A DNA stretch of 64,000 nt from Elstera sp043721315 (lineage in GTDB: Bacteria; Pseudomonadota; Alphaproteobacteria; Elsterales; Elsteraceae). Below, piece by piece: positions 52,489-60,806 of the stretch. A program made the position numbers and the translations under genes. The stretch spans positions 39,838 through 103,837 of the forward strand of contig JAYSQZ010000001.1 of assembly GCA_043721315.1 (NCBI GenBank), read 5' to 3'. The stretch's first letter is position 1; every line of letters starts with the position of its first letter. A model generated the notes under the pieces. It ran no database searches and was not told the origin of the DNA. It saw only the letters and a list, made by a program, of their open reading frames with translations.

Positions 52489-53622
52489 ATGAATATGGGT
52501 TTTGCGCCGAGGACTGCCGCTGTTGGTCTCGAGGGGCAGGATTTGCGATCCTCCAACTCGCACCTGTCCCAACCACTCTATGCGGCTTTGGACCTTGGAA
52601 CGAATAACTGCCGCCTGCTCATCGCGCGTCGCCGAGATGGGTATAGAGGCTTTGCGCCTGGGACGACAACGGCAGCGATGCCTGACCGCGCCGGGGGAGA
52701 ACCGCCGACGCTCGAGATCGTCGATGCCTTCTCTCGCATCGTCCGCTTAGGCGAAGGGTTGGCGATGACGGGCCGCTTGTCGGATGTGGCAATGGACCGC
52801 ACGATATCGGCGCTGGCAGTGTGCGTGCGAAAACTGCGCCGCTATCGCCCCCGGTTTTCCCGAATTGTTGCGACGGAAGCTTGTCGCCGCGCCGAAAACG
52901 GCAGCGTATTTCTGAGCCGTGTGGCCGACGAGTTGGGGCTTTATCTCGAAACTATCGCCCCGCAGGAAGAGGCGCTGCTGGCGCTGGCGGGTTGCGCGGC
53001 GTTGCTCGATCCCGACGTGCCACGCGCTTTGATGTTCGACATCGGCGGCGGCTCGACCGAACTCACGTGGCTTGCAGTGCGTCGGGGGCAGCCGCCCCTA
53101 GTGCTGGGCTGGATTTCTATTCCTCTCGGCGTGGTTAATCTCGCTGAAGCCCACGGCGACGCCAGCCGGGCCGATAGCGGCTATCCGCACATGAATGGCG
53201 TGTTCGCCGAAAAACTGGCGGCGTTTGACCGACGTTACGGGATTTCCCAGGCGATTCAGGCGGGCGGTGTGCAAATGCTGGGCGCGTCGGGCACGGTAAC
53301 GACGCTCGCCGGGATTCACTTGGACTTGCCACGCTATGATCGGGCGCGCGTGGATGGTATCCGTCTTAGTACCGAAGACCTTGCGGCTGTTTCGGCCCGC
53401 ATTCGTAAAATGGGGGAAGAGGCGCGGCTGTCTCACCCCTGCATCGGGCGGGCGCGGTCGGATTTGGTGATCGCGGGCTGCGCGATTATTGATGCGATGC
53501 GGGTATTATGGCCCATCCCTTCCTTACGCATCGGTGATCGCGGCGTGCGGGAAGGTATTTTATTTGGTTTGATGGGGGTTCCCGCGCCGCAGTTGGCGCC
53601 GGAGCAGCCCGAAGAGAAGTGA
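52489..53622 (+). CDS. Ppx/GppA family phosphatase
   Basis: Exopolyphosphatase/pppGpp phosphatase-like protein of 377 residues with the ASKHA fold. The first phosphate motif is YAALDLGTNNCRLLIARR and the second is MFDIGGGSTELTW. ATEACRRAENG lies between them, and a GASGTVTTLAGIHL motif follows. It lacks the C-terminal HD-like domain of long Ppx enzymes, as do most alphaproteobacterial homologues of this size. It lies 10 bp before rlmE, a common pair in this class. Confidence 0.9.
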   Translation: MNMGFAPRTAAVGLEGQDLRSSNSHLSQPLYAALDLGTNNCRLLIARRRDGYRGFAPGTTTAAMPDRAGGEPPTLEIVDAFSRIVRLGEGLAMTGRLSDVAMDRTISALAVCVRKLRRYRPRFSRIVATEACRRAENGSVFLSRVADELGLYLETIAPQEEALLALAGCAALLDPDVPRALMFDIGGGSTELTWLAVRRGQPPLVLGWISIPLGVVNLAEAHGDASRADSGYPHMNGVFAEKLAAFDRRYGISQAIQAGGVQMLGASGTVTTLAGIHLDLPRYDRARVDGIRLSTEDLAAVSARIRKMGEEARLSHPCIGRARSDLVIAGCAIIDAMRVLWPIPSLRIGDRGVREGILFGLMGVPAPQLAPEQPEEK

Positions 53623-53632
53623 GCGTGATAAA

Positions 53633-54346
53633 ATGACCCAACGGGGCAGCGGTGACGGCAGTAGCGGCAACGGCGGCGGCGGACGGCGGCAAAAGTCAGT
53701 GCGGGTAAAAACCGCACATAAGCGCTCGTTATCCTCAACGCTTTGGCTGCAACGCCAGTTGAATGATCCTTACGTTGTCGAAGCCAAGCGCTTGGGCTAT
53801 CGCTCCCGCGCTGCCTTCAAACTTGTGCAGTTGGACGAAAAATATCACCTGCTCGGGCCAGGCAAGCGCGTGGTCGATCTTGGCGCGGCCCCTGGTGGCT
53901 GGACGCAAGTAGCGGTCGCCCGTGTTGGCTCCGAACAGGGCCGGGGCTGCGTTGTTGGGCTTGATATTCTGCCGATGGACCCGATTCCGGGGGCAAGCCT
54001 GCTGCAAGCCGATTTTCTCGATCCAGCGGCACCCGATCAACTGCGCGCGGTCTTAGGCGGCGGGGCCGATCTTGTCATGAGTGATATGGCTGCGCCCACC
54101 ACGGGGCACACTAAGACCGATCATCTGCGCGTCATCGGTCTTGCCGAAACCGCCCTGCATTTTGCCCTAGAAGTACTGGAGCCGGGCGGGGCCTTTGTCG
54201 CCAAAGTCTTCCAAGGCGGTTCGGAAAAAGAGTTGCTTGATCCACTAAAGAAGCATTTTGCTGTCGTTCGGCACGCCAAACCAGCAGCCTCGCGGGCAGA
54301 TTCAAGCGAAATGTACGTGGTCGCTACCGGCTTTCGCAGAGCTTGA
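53633..54346 (+). CDS. rlmE: 23S rRNA (uridine-2552-2'-O)-methyltransferase RlmE
   Basis: FtsJ/RrmJ-type ribose methyltransferase that modifies U2552 in the A-loop. The N-terminus is a Gly/Ser/Arg-rich basic tail (1-25). The K-D-K-E tetrad is present: Lys in SRAAFKLVQLDEKY, Asp in MSDMAAP, Lys in FVAKVFQGG and Glu in SSEMYVVA. The SAM motif is VVDLGAAPGGWTQVA. A strong terminator follows. Confidence 0.95.
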   Translation: MTQRGSGDGSSGNGGGGRRQKSVRVKTAHKRSLSSTLWLQRQLNDPYVVEAKRLGYRSRAAFKLVQLDEKYHLLGPGKRVVDLGAAPGGWTQVAVARVGSEQGRGCVVGLDILPMDPIPGASLLQADFLDPAAPDQLRAVLGGGADLVMSDMAAPTTGHTKTDHLRVIGLAETALHFALEVLEPGGAFVAKVFQGGSEKELLDPLKKHFAVVRHAKPAASRADSSEMYVVATGFRRA

Positions 54347-54365
54347 ACAAGACGGGCCGAGTTTG

Positions 54366-54387
54366 AGGGGGAGGTGATCCTCCCCCT
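54366..54387. terminator. bidirectional terminator between rlmE and MCP gene
   Basis: A perfect 9-bp inverted repeat AGGGGGAGG / CCTCCCCCT with a TGAT loop lies between two convergent genes. It is followed by a moderately T-rich stretch on the plus strand. This is the clearest terminator in the window. Confidence 0.85.
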
Positions 54388-54394
54388 GCCTTAT

Positions 54395-56392
54395 TTATGC
54401 TGAGCCAATTGCCGCAAGGCGCTTGGTGAAGCGGTCTAGGGCGCTACCGAGGTTGTGAGTACTCGTTTCTAGGGCAGAAGATAGCTCGAGCGTACCGTTT
54501 GCAGCTTGCGCGGCGTTGCCGGAGGCGGTTGTCACGGTCACGATAGATTCCGAGATAACCGTAGCCCCTTCTGCTGCATACGACACATTACGGGCAATAT
54601 CGCGGGTAGCGGCGGTTTGTTGCTCGACGGCAGCCGCAACAGACGACATTCGCATATCGCTTTCCAGAACGCGATCACGGACTGAGGTCATCGTGCGGCT
54701 GGCGACATTAGTCAATGCCCGCATGGATTCCACCGACTTTTGAATATCTTCCGTCGCCCCCGCCGTTTGAGTGGCGAGGTTCTTTACTTCCGTCGCGACC
54801 ACAGCAAAACCCTTACCGGCCTCGCCTGCCCTTGCGGCTTCGATAGTCGCATTCAGCGCCAGCAGATTGGTTTGCGCCGCAATCGCCTGGATAAGCGTAA
54901 CAATGTCGCCAATCTGAGCAGTCGCATTTTCGAGATCACTCAAAATTTTATCGGCGGACTGAACTTCTGCGGCAGCGATGCGGGAAATGCTCGTGCTGCT
55001 TTCTACTTGACGACCAATTTCGCCGATAGAGCCGGAAAGCTCGTCAGTCGCCGCAGCCATCATTTGAACGGTTTGCAAGGTCTGATCCGACGAGGTTGCC
55101 ATCGCCACACAGCTTTGATTGGTGGCAGTGACCGCGCCCGAAAGCTCGGTTGAGCTATGACGCATTCTGCCGACGGCTTGACTGACGGTAATGATGATCC
55201 GCTCTAATTCCTGCCGGAACTCGCTAACCGCCTGGATCCGGCCTTCCGCAATCGCAAGATCAGCGGCTAGACGCGCGTGTTGCTCGGCCTCAAGACGTCC
55301 GCGCTCGATGAGAGCTTGGCGGAAAAACTCGACAGCCTTAGCAATCTTCCCAACTTCGTCGGCGCGCTCCTGATATTGGATTTGAACGTCCGTGCTACCC
55401 GTGACGAGGTTTTCCATCTGCCCCGTCAGGCTTAACAAGGGGCGGCTAACCGAGCGACCAATGACCAGCGCCAGCGTTACTGCCATAAGCACAACCACAC
55501 CCACCAGCGCGAGGCTGAGGATCATCGCGTTGAGGAAACCATCAATGCGAGTTAAAAGTAGATTTTCCAAGGCTTTAGAAGAAACGTCGTAGCCCCGGCT
55601 CAAGGCAGTTTCCATTGCCTCGGCCAGCGAAGCGGGAGAGGCCACGCCTTGGCCGCTCACTTGAGCGTTCGCCGCTTTAATCATGGTCTCGCCCGCTAAC
55701 AACAGGGCTTGCATGTCCTTATCAATCCAGCGTTTCAAATCGCCGCTGGCATTGCCGCGATAGCCTAACGAGACCGACGCCGCAGTTCCTTCGAGTGTTG
55801 CCTGCATTGCACCCTTGGCGACTAGAATATCGGACTGCTCTGCCGCTGTCAGCGTGCCTTGCGATCCGGCGCGCAAAGAGCCTTCGAGATCGGCAACGCG
55901 AGAGACCAGATCGGGAAGGCGCAACAGCACCACATCCATTGTGTAATAGCTGTCGAGGTCAGGGTCGAGAATAAGATTGGAATGATCGCCTACCCGCACG
56001 GTCAAATCGCGTAAAGCCGCCATCGCCGCCAATGCCGAAGCCCGGTCGCGCTTCGTTGAAGCCTCGCGCACGGCGGCCACGGCGGCCCTGGACGTATCGG
56101 CAGTTTTCAAGTCCACTCCGGCAGAACTTCCGAGTTTCGTCTCGATCTTAGCCAAGTCATCAGCCAAACCAGCCGATACAGGCGCACCGCCCCGGCTTTG
56201 CACCAAAGTTGCGATGAGAGCGCGCTGGACTGGGCGCAAATATTCAGTCCCTACAATTTCGGCCTGAGCGAACCTGACTTGAACCATATTTGCCACAACG
56301 AGCAAATAAGCAAGGTAAATGATTGGAACAAACAAAACTGAAACAATTAAGCCGATCTTATGATTCAGCGAAATTTTATCGAACAGGGTCAT
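54395..56392 (-). CDS. methyl-accepting chemotaxis protein
   Basis: A 665-residue chemoreceptor. TM1 is at about 13-34 and TM2 at about 285-310, enclosing a long periplasmic helical sensor region. A HAMP domain follows (RSVSRPLLSLTGQMENLVTG). The cytoplasmic signalling domain has the highly conserved hairpin tip IAAQTNLLALNATIEAARAG and then EAGKGFAVVATEVKNLA. No C-terminal CheR-binding pentapeptide (NWETF-like) is seen. The ligand is unknown. The gene stands alone between rlmE and guaB, and the AT-rich DNA upstream probably holds its promoter. Confidence 0.93.
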   Translation of the reverse strand: MTLFDKISLNHKIGLIVSVLFVPIIYLAYLLVVANMVQVRFAQAEIVGTEYLRPVQRALIATLVQSRGGAPVSAGLADDLAKIETKLGSSAGVDLKTADTSRAAVAAVREASTKRDRASALAAMAALRDLTVRVGDHSNLILDPDLDSYYTMDVVLLRLPDLVSRVADLEGSLRAGSQGTLTAAEQSDILVAKGAMQATLEGTAASVSLGYRGNASGDLKRWIDKDMQALLLAGETMIKAANAQVSGQGVASPASLAEAMETALSRGYDVSSKALENLLLTRIDGFLNAMILSLALVGVVVLMAVTLALVIGRSVSRPLLSLTGQMENLVTGSTDVQIQYQERADEVGKIAKAVEFFRQALIERGRLEAEQHARLAADLAIAEGRIQAVSEFRQELERIIITVSQAVGRMRHSSTELSGAVTATNQSCVAMATSSDQTLQTVQMMAAATDELSGSIGEIGRQVESSTSISRIAAAEVQSADKILSDLENATAQIGDIVTLIQAIAAQTNLLALNATIEAARAGEAGKGFAVVATEVKNLATQTAGATEDIQKSVESMRALTNVASRTMTSVRDRVLESDMRMSSVAAAVEQQTAATRDIARNVSYAAEGATVISESIVTVTTASGNAAQAANGTLELSSALETSTHNLGSALDRFTKRLAAIGSA

Positions 56393-56764
56393 AATTAGTC
56401 TTTTCCCAATCTGTAAATTGGATTGTAATGACCTTTCGGCCAGCGACAGTAGCCCCCCTACTTATCGAAACCGCATAATAACGAAGGCTGTTTGGTTTGT
56501 CTATATAACATTTAGTCTTTAATCAACCTAACAAAGGTTACTAAATCACTAATATTCAATGGCTGCGATAGACCGTCCCGAAGGTTTAGCCCATCGCGCC
56601 TGCATGGGACTGCCTGCGTTGCCCCATAACAGGAGGGCTTGGCAGCCGAACCGCAATATGTATTATGCAGCACCGGCGCACCCCCCTATTGCTTGGGGTT
56701 AATTTCAGCGCAATAGAGGGGCAAATTTAGCCGGGCCGTATCAGGTAGATGGAGCCGCCCCGCC
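56393..56764. promoter_or_regulatory. divergent MCP/guaB intergenic region
   Basis: A gap of 372 bp between the divergent MCP and guaB genes, AT-rich in its left half (56480-56560) and GC-richer near guaB. It must hold both promoters. I cannot place -35/-10 boxes with confidence. The right part contains the guaB leader stem-loop listed separately. I see no gene here. Confidence 0.5.
56681..56721 (+). promoter_or_regulatory. stem-loop in guaB leader
   Basis: Two 12-nt arms, CCCCCCTATTGC (56681-56692) and GCAATAGAGGGG (56710-56721), pair with one mismatch around a 17-nt loop. The element ends about 43 nt before the guaB ATG and is not followed by a U-tract. It may be a leader regulatory hairpin or a protein-binding dyad. 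I do not recognise it as a known riboswitch. Confidence 0.4.
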
Positions 56765-58243
56765 ATGTTTTTGCGCGAAGCCTTTACATTCGATGACGTT
56801 TTGTTGGAGCCTGCCGCTTCGGCAATCATGCCCGCGCAAGCCGATACGTCTACCCGATTGACCAAAGAGATCAGCCTCGGTATTCCCCTACTGTCTGCCG
56901 CGATGGATACCGTTACAGAAAGCGGCGTTGCCATTGCAATGGCGCAAATGGGCGGTCTTGGTATCATTCACCGCAATATGGACCTCACCCGTCAGGCCGC
57001 CGAAGTGCGCCGGGTGAAGAAATTTGAGAGCGGTATGGTCGTCGATCCCGTCACGATCACGCCGAACAACACGCTTGCCGATGCGCTGGCGTTAATGGTG
57101 GAGTTTAGGATTAGTGGTATTCCGGTGGTCGAGCAGCCTAAGGGGGGGCAGCCTAAAGGCAAGCTCGTCGGCATTCTCACCAACCGCGACGTGCGCTTCG
57201 CAACCAACCCCGGCCAGCCCGTTTCCGAGCTGATGACCAAGGATAAGCTGATTACAGTGCGCGACGGCGTAACTAAGGACGAAGCCAAGCGTTTGCTGCA
57301 CCATCACCGCATCGAAAAGCTACTGGTGGTGGATGAGGATTATTGCTGTATTGGCCTGATTACGGTGAAAGACATCGAAAAGGCTCAGCGCTTCCCGAAT
57401 GCCGTGAAGGACACAAAGGGCCGCCTGCGTGCAGGGGCTGCCACCGGCACCGGCGATGAGGGCGTGGCGCGCGCCGAAGCCTTGTTCGATGCCGAGGTTG
57501 ATCTTTTGGTTGTCGATACCGCCCACGGCCATTCGGAGCGTGTGTTGGATACTGTGCGCCGGGTGCGCCGTCTGTCCAATTCCACACAGATTATGGCCGG
57601 AAACGTCGCGACCGCCGATGCGGCGCGGGCGCTGATGGATGCGGGGGCAGACGCGATTAAGGTTGGTATCGGGCCAGGATCAATCTGCACAACCCGCATC
57701 GTCGCCGGGGTGGGGATTCCGCAACTCACCGCAGTGCTCGACTGTGTTGAAGCCTGCCGCAAGCACGGTATTCCAGTGATTGCCGATGGCGGCATTAAGT
57801 ATTCCGGTGATCTTGCGAAAGCGATTGCCGCCGGGGCCGACTGCGCCATGATCGGCTCGCTGTTCGCGGGAACCGATGAAAGCCCTGGCGAAGTGTTTCT
57901 ATTCGAGGGTCGCTCCTATAAATCCTATCGCGGCATGGGGTCGGTCGGGGCGATGGCGCGCGGCTCGGCAGATCGCTACTTCCAGGCAGAAGTGAATGAT
58001 ACGTTAAAGCTGGTCCCGGAAGGCGTTGAAGGCCGCGTACCCTATAAAGGGCCGCTCAATGCCGTTGTCCATCAACTCGTCGGCGGCTTGCGCGCCGCGA
58101 TGGGCTATACCGGCAATGCCACTATCGCCGATATGCAACGCAACTGTCGCTTCGTTCGGATTACCAATGCGGGCCTGCGTGAATCGCACGTTCATGATGT
58201 TGGTATCATGCGCGAAGCGCCCAACTATCGCCAAGGCGGCTAA
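56765..58243 (+). CDS. guaB: IMP dehydrogenase
   Basis: Catalyses the NAD-dependent oxidation of IMP to XMP, the first committed step to GMP. The TIM barrel is split by two CBS domains (about 95-215). The catalytic Cys308 is in the loop GPGSICTTRIVAG, and the flap region shows GMGSVGAMARGSADRYFQ. Length (492) and start (MFLREAFTFDDVLLEP) are typical. rsmB follows by 5 bp, and guaA lies downstream in the same direction. Confidence 0.98.
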   Translation: MFLREAFTFDDVLLEPAASAIMPAQADTSTRLTKEISLGIPLLSAAMDTVTESGVAIAMAQMGGLGIIHRNMDLTRQAAEVRRVKKFESGMVVDPVTITPNNTLADALALMVEFRISGIPVVEQPKGGQPKGKLVGILTNRDVRFATNPGQPVSELMTKDKLITVRDGVTKDEAKRLLHHHRIEKLLVVDEDYCCIGLITVKDIEKAQRFPNAVKDTKGRLRAGAATGTGDEGVARAEALFDAEVDLLVVDTAHGHSERVLDTVRRVRRLSNSTQIMAGNVATADAARALMDAGADAIKVGIGPGSICTTRIVAGVGIPQLTAVLDCVEACRKHGIPVIADGGIKYSGDLAKAIAAGADCAMIGSLFAGTDESPGEVFLFEGRSYKSYRGMGSVGAMARGSADRYFQAEVNDTLKLVPEGVEGRVPYKGPLNAVVHQLVGGLRAAMGYTGNATIADMQRNCRFVRITNAGLRESHVHDVGIMREAPNYRQGG

Positions 58244-58248
58244 ACTCA

Positions 58249-59616
58249 ATGACTCCCGTTGCCCGCCTACAAGCCGCTTACGAACTGCTGGAAAACATTA
58301 GCCAAGGTGGGGTGGCCGATGCCGCCGCCTCCCGCTATTTCCGCGACCGCCGCTACATCGGCTCGAAAGACCGAACGGCGATTTCAGAGCGCTTCTATGC
58401 CATGCTGCGCCGTTTGGCACGGCTGGAATGGTGGGTGAACGGCCTGTTGGAGCGCCCGCCCGAAGCCGGGGGTGCGTCGGTGCGGCATTTGTTCGTCGTC
58501 GATCTCTTGCTGTCCGATAATTGGATTCCCGAACAGTTTCAAAAGAACTTCGATGGAGAAGAACATCGCCCGCACGCGCTGTCGCGCGCCGAGCGCACGT
58601 TGGTTGAGAAAATTGTCGAGCTACGCGGCGACTCAAAAGAACCGCTACCGCTCGATCATCCCGACATGCCTTTGTGGGTGCGGATGGAAATTCCGCCGTG
58701 GTCGGAAACGCCGCTGCTGGAAATATTCGCGGGCGACGAGGCGGAACTTGCGGCCCTCAACAGCCCGGCCTTGCTCGATCTTCGCATCAATCAACTGCAC
58801 GGCACCCGCGAGTCCATTTTGGCGCGGCTTCAGTTTGAAGGTTTGAAAGTTGAGGCCGGGGAATGGTCGCCGCTGGCTATCCGCGTGTTTGGCCGCCCGG
58901 CACTTGGCACTCTGCCCGCCTTTAAGGAAGGCCTGGTCGAAATCCAAGACGAAGGCTCGCAACTGGTGGCGTTGCTCACCGATGCCAAACCTGGGCAGTG
59001 GGTGCTGGATTATTGCGCGGGCGCGGGCGGTAAAACCTTGGCACTGGCTGCCGATATGAACAATAAGGGCCGCCTGATCGCGTCCGATATTTCGGAAAAG
59101 CGTCTGGAGCGCGCCGTAACCCGCCTGCGCCGGGCGGGGGTTCACAATGTTGAGCGCCGCGCGCTGGGGGCCGAGAACGCGGGTTGGTTCAAACGGCAGG
59201 TTGGGAAGTTCGACCGAGTGCTCGTCGATGCCCCCTGCTCCGGCACTGGCACGTGGCGGCGCAACCCGGATATGAAATGGCGCATCGGCCCTGCCGACGT
59301 GGCCGAACTCACCGTCAAGCAGCGCGATATTCTCGATGCCGCCGCCAAGCTGGTCAAGCCGGGCGGGCGTTTAATTTATGCCACCTGCTCGCTGTTGCCG
59401 GAAGAAAATGAAGGCTCGGTCGCGGCGTTTCTCGCAACCCACCCGGAGTTTACCGTAAAGCCGGTGACGGAGATTTGGGCAGAGCGCGTGACGACTCCCT
59501 GCCCGGCCCCCGGCCCTTATTTGCGCCTAACGCCCCATCGCCACGGCACGGATGGTTTCTTCACGGCAGTGCTGGAGCGGAGCAGCAACGCAAGCGCGCC
59601 CCCTGAGGAGAGCTAA
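58249..59616 (+). CDS. rsmB: RsmB/NOP family class I SAM-dependent RNA methyltransferase
   Basis: m5C RNA methyltransferase, probably of 16S rRNA (position 967 in E. coli). The protein has an N-terminal NusB-like/RNA-binding part (1-150). The catalytic domain shows the SAM motif LDYCAGAGGKTLALA, the two catalytic cysteines in DAPCSGTGTWRRNPD and YATCSLLPEENE, and a C-terminal HRHGTDGFF. The family is sure; the exact target position is inferred. It follows guaB by 5 bp. Confidence 0.88.
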   Translation: MTPVARLQAAYELLENISQGGVADAAASRYFRDRRYIGSKDRTAISERFYAMLRRLARLEWWVNGLLERPPEAGGASVRHLFVVDLLLSDNWIPEQFQKNFDGEEHRPHALSRAERTLVEKIVELRGDSKEPLPLDHPDMPLWVRMEIPPWSETPLLEIFAGDEAELAALNSPALLDLRINQLHGTRESILARLQFEGLKVEAGEWSPLAIRVFGRPALGTLPAFKEGLVEIQDEGSQLVALLTDAKPGQWVLDYCAGAGGKTLALAADMNNKGRLIASDISEKRLERAVTRLRRAGVHNVERRALGAENAGWFKRQVGKFDRVLVDAPCSGTGTWRRNPDMKWRIGPADVAELTVKQRDILDAAAKLVKPGGRLIYATCSLLPEENEGSVAAFLATHPEFTVKPVTEIWAERVTTPCPAPGPYLRLTPHRHGTDGFFTAVLERSSNASAPPEES

Positions 59617-59620
59617 CCTG

Positions 59621-60202
59621 TTGAGCCGCGCCCATCATCATCCGATCCCCGCCGTTGCTGCCGAAGCGTGGAGCTTACGCCGGGCGCGCAAGGATGATTT
59701 CGGTGCGATTGCCAGAGTGCAAACCGATGGGTGGCGCGACTCGTTTCGCGGCCTCATGCCCGATAGCGTGTTGGACGGCCCCCTGCTGGAGGATCATCGC
59801 ACGCTGTGGCGGCGAATGCTGAGTAGTCGCGGCGGCTTTGGCGACGATGGGCACCCTTGGCTGGCGGTGGACACAACAGGGCGCGTGATCGGCTTTAGCG
59901 CCTATGGCCCCGTGCGTGGCTCTAGCTGGACCCATGACGCTGAAATCTATGCGCTGTATGTCGATACCGCTTGGCACGGCCACGGCTTAGGCCGGGCGTT
60001 GGTGCGGCAGACGGCGCGGTCCCTGCTGGCGCAGCGCCGCACGTCGCTGCTGCTATGGGCGCTGGAAGATAACCTGAAGGCCCGCGCCTTTTACGAGCAT
60101 ATCGGCGGCAGGCTGATTGATCGGGAAGCCCATAATTTTGGCGGCGTTTGGCTCCCGGAAATCGCCTATGAATGGCCCACTATCGTACCGTTGGGGGAAT
60201 AG
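59621..60202 (+). CDS. GNAT family N-acetyltransferase (first of a tandem pair)
   Basis: A GCN5-type acetyltransferase of about 193 residues. The acetyl-CoA pyrophosphate loop is visible (YVDTAWHGHGLGRALVRQ), preceded by the beta4 strand and followed by the NLKARAFYEHIGG helix. It starts with TTG at 59621, supported by GAGGAG at 59605-59610. It shares a clear pattern with the next gene (W-R-x-x-x-RGLMPD...LDGPLLE), so the two are tandem paralogues. The substrate is unknown. Confidence 0.82.
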   Translation: MSRAHHHPIPAVAAEAWSLRRARKDDFGAIARVQTDGWRDSFRGLMPDSVLDGPLLEDHRTLWRRMLSSRGGFGDDGHPWLAVDTTGRVIGFSAYGPVRGSSWTHDAEIYALYVDTAWHGHGLGRALVRQTARSLLAQRRTSLLLWALEDNLKARAFYEHIGGRLIDREAHNFGGVWLPEIAYEWPTIVPLGE

Positions 60203-60205
60203 GCC

Positions 60206-60769
60206 GTGACGCTGCTGTTTCGCCGAGCCAAGCCCGAAGATGCCACGCGCATTGCTGATCTGCACACCCGCTCTTGGCGCACTGCCTATCGCGGCCTGTT
60301 GCCCGATGCCTATCTCGATGGCCCGCTTCTCGAAGAACGGCAGGCTTATTGGGCAATGACACTGCCTCAAGCCCAGGCCGATGATTTTGTGCTTTTAGCA
60401 GAAGAGAGCGACCGGCTCGCGGGCTTCATTGCCGTCTGGTGCAATGAGACCAGCAAAGCCTCCGATCCTTACGGAAACTATCCCGGACTCTTTGTCGATA
60501 ATCTGCACATCGACCCCGATGGGCGCGGCAAAGGATTGGGGCGGCAGCTATTGCTAAAGACTTTAGAGCACGCCCAAAGCCTGCCCGCCCTCGCCCCATC
60601 CTTGTGGCTGTGGGTGATGGCGAAGAACGCCCGCGCGCTCGGGTTCTATCAAGCGCTCGGCGGCGCGATTGCCGAGACGATCACGGAACCTTTTGGCGGC
60701 ATCCTGGTCGAAACTCACCGCATGGTTTGGGCCGACCTTGGGGCGCTTCGCGTGGCCTGCCAGCGCTAA
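60206..60769 (+). CDS. GNAT family N-acetyltransferase (second of a tandem pair)
   Basis: A 187-residue acetyltransferase. The N-terminus (RRAKPEDATRIADLHTRSWRTAYRGLLPDAYLDGPLLEER) matches its upstream neighbour in layout. The CoA loop is IDPDGRGKGLGRQLLLK, with the downstream NARALGFYQALGG helix. The start is GTG at 60206, 3 bp after the first copy ends, so the two are cotranscribed. The substrate is unknown. Confidence 0.84.
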   Translation: MTLLFRRAKPEDATRIADLHTRSWRTAYRGLLPDAYLDGPLLEERQAYWAMTLPQAQADDFVLLAEESDRLAGFIAVWCNETSKASDPYGNYPGLFVDNLHIDPDGRGKGLGRQLLLKTLEHAQSLPALAPSLWLWVMAKNARALGFYQALGGAIAETITEPFGGILVETHRMVWADLGALRVACQR

Positions 60770-60806
60770 AACACGATTGCAAAGACCTAAGAGAGTGAGT
60801 TTTCCG

